A DNA stretch of 5,180 nucleotides from JBKPDV01 sp046728075 (GTDB lineage: Bacteria > Acidobacteriota > Thermoanaerobaculia > UBA5066 > Gp7-AA6): positions 1 to 5,180 of the forward strand of contig JBKPDV010000157.1 of assembly GCA_046728075.1 (NCBI GenBank). The letters run 5' to 3'. The translations under genes were made by a program, and so were the position numbers. The first letter of the stretch is position 1. Every line of letters starts with the position of its first letter. The notes beneath the pieces are model-generated. The model worked only from the letters and a program-made list of their open reading frames with translations, made no database searches and was not told the origin of the DNA. Below are positions 4,951 to 5,180 of the stretch, in pieces.

Positions 4951-5180
4951 TTACGGCATCACCTGCCCGCCGTCGATGACCAGGGCCTGACCGGTGATCG
5001 ACTTGGCTTCATCGGAGGCCAGGTACGCAGCCAGACCCGCGATCTCGGAGGGATCGAGCACTCGCCCGAGAGGGGCCATCTTCGCCGCCGCGTGTCGGCC
5101 CTCTTCCTCCGTCTTCTTCGCCTGCCGCCCGATCCTGCGAAACCCTTCACGCGCCATCTCCGTCTCCACCCATCCGGGAC
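4951..5180 (-). CDS. Short-chain dehydrogenase/reductase (SDR), C-terminal fragment
   Basis: The last 75 or so residues of an NAD(P)-dependent oxidoreductase are present; the gene continues beyond the window's right edge. The visible part starts PGWVETEM, the classical SDR segment just after the active-site helix ('PGxVxTxM'). It continues with PLGRVLDPSEIAGLAAYLAS and ends SITGQALVIDGGQVMP, the typical SDR C-terminal strand (I-T-G-x-x-x-x-x-D-G-G). The Rossmann Gly motif and YxxxK active site lie outside, so substrate and cofactor preference cannot be judged. A FabG or hydroxybutyrate-dehydrogenase-like enzyme is possible. A 20-residue charged stretch between the two conserved blocks (RRIGRQAKKTEEEGRHAAAK) is typical of the variable substrate loop. 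The stop (TAA, 4951-4953 on the plus strand as TTA) lies directly against heptad tract 3. Confidence 0.9.
   Translation of the reverse strand, partial: PGWVETEMAREGFRRIGRQAKKTEEEGRHAAAKMAPLGRVLDPSEIAGLAAYLASDEAKSITGQALVIDGGQVMP

Overview
The window is GC-rich bacterial chromosomal DNA, apparently from a free-living organism. Third codon positions in the clear genes are mostly G or C. The short 7-bp repeats between genes, the dispersed CTCGCTCCG-type element, and the AttH-like and CAT-family genes remind me of Acidobacteriota or a similar soil or sediment lineage. That is an impression, not a proven assignment. There are no rRNA or tRNA genes, CRISPR arrays, transposases, integrases or phage genes.

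Layout. (1) 1-441 (+): the C-terminal end of an FtsX/LolE-type ABC transporter permease, cut by the window edge. (2) 448-534: a 7-bp repeat tract folded as an inverted repeat. (3) 556-1602 (+): a secreted lipocalin-like 'carotenoid 1,2-hydratase/AttH' protein, probably working with the transporter as in AttEFGH-type loci. (4) 1628-2080 (-): a small exported protein of unknown function, convergent with (3), with a possible terminator between them. (5) 2131-3669 (-): a 12-helix APC-superfamily amino acid permease of the CAT/YfnA type with a non-AUG start. (6) 3796-3993 (+): a candidate proline-rich 65-residue protein, divergent from the permease. (7) 4024-4044 and 4056-4140: a small dispersed palindrome and a second 7-bp repeat tract. 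(8) 4122-4832 (-): a REG-2/HDHD3-like HAD hydrolase whose last residues and stop codon lie inside the repeat tract. (9) 4842-4948: a third 7-bp repeat tract, again an inverted pair. (10) 4951-5180 (-): the C-terminal end of a short-chain dehydrogenase, cut by the window edge.

The protein genes are mostly ordinary housekeeping or accessory functions. The least ordinary feature is the intergenic DNA. Three tracts with unrelated 7-bp units all have the same period, and all sit at or within a few bases of a gene's stop codon. Each unit carries a stop codon on at least one strand. Because 7 is not a multiple of 3, three consecutive units close all three reading frames. Two of the three tracts are also arranged as long imperfect hairpins. 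I see no evidence of a defence system or other multi-gene novel system.
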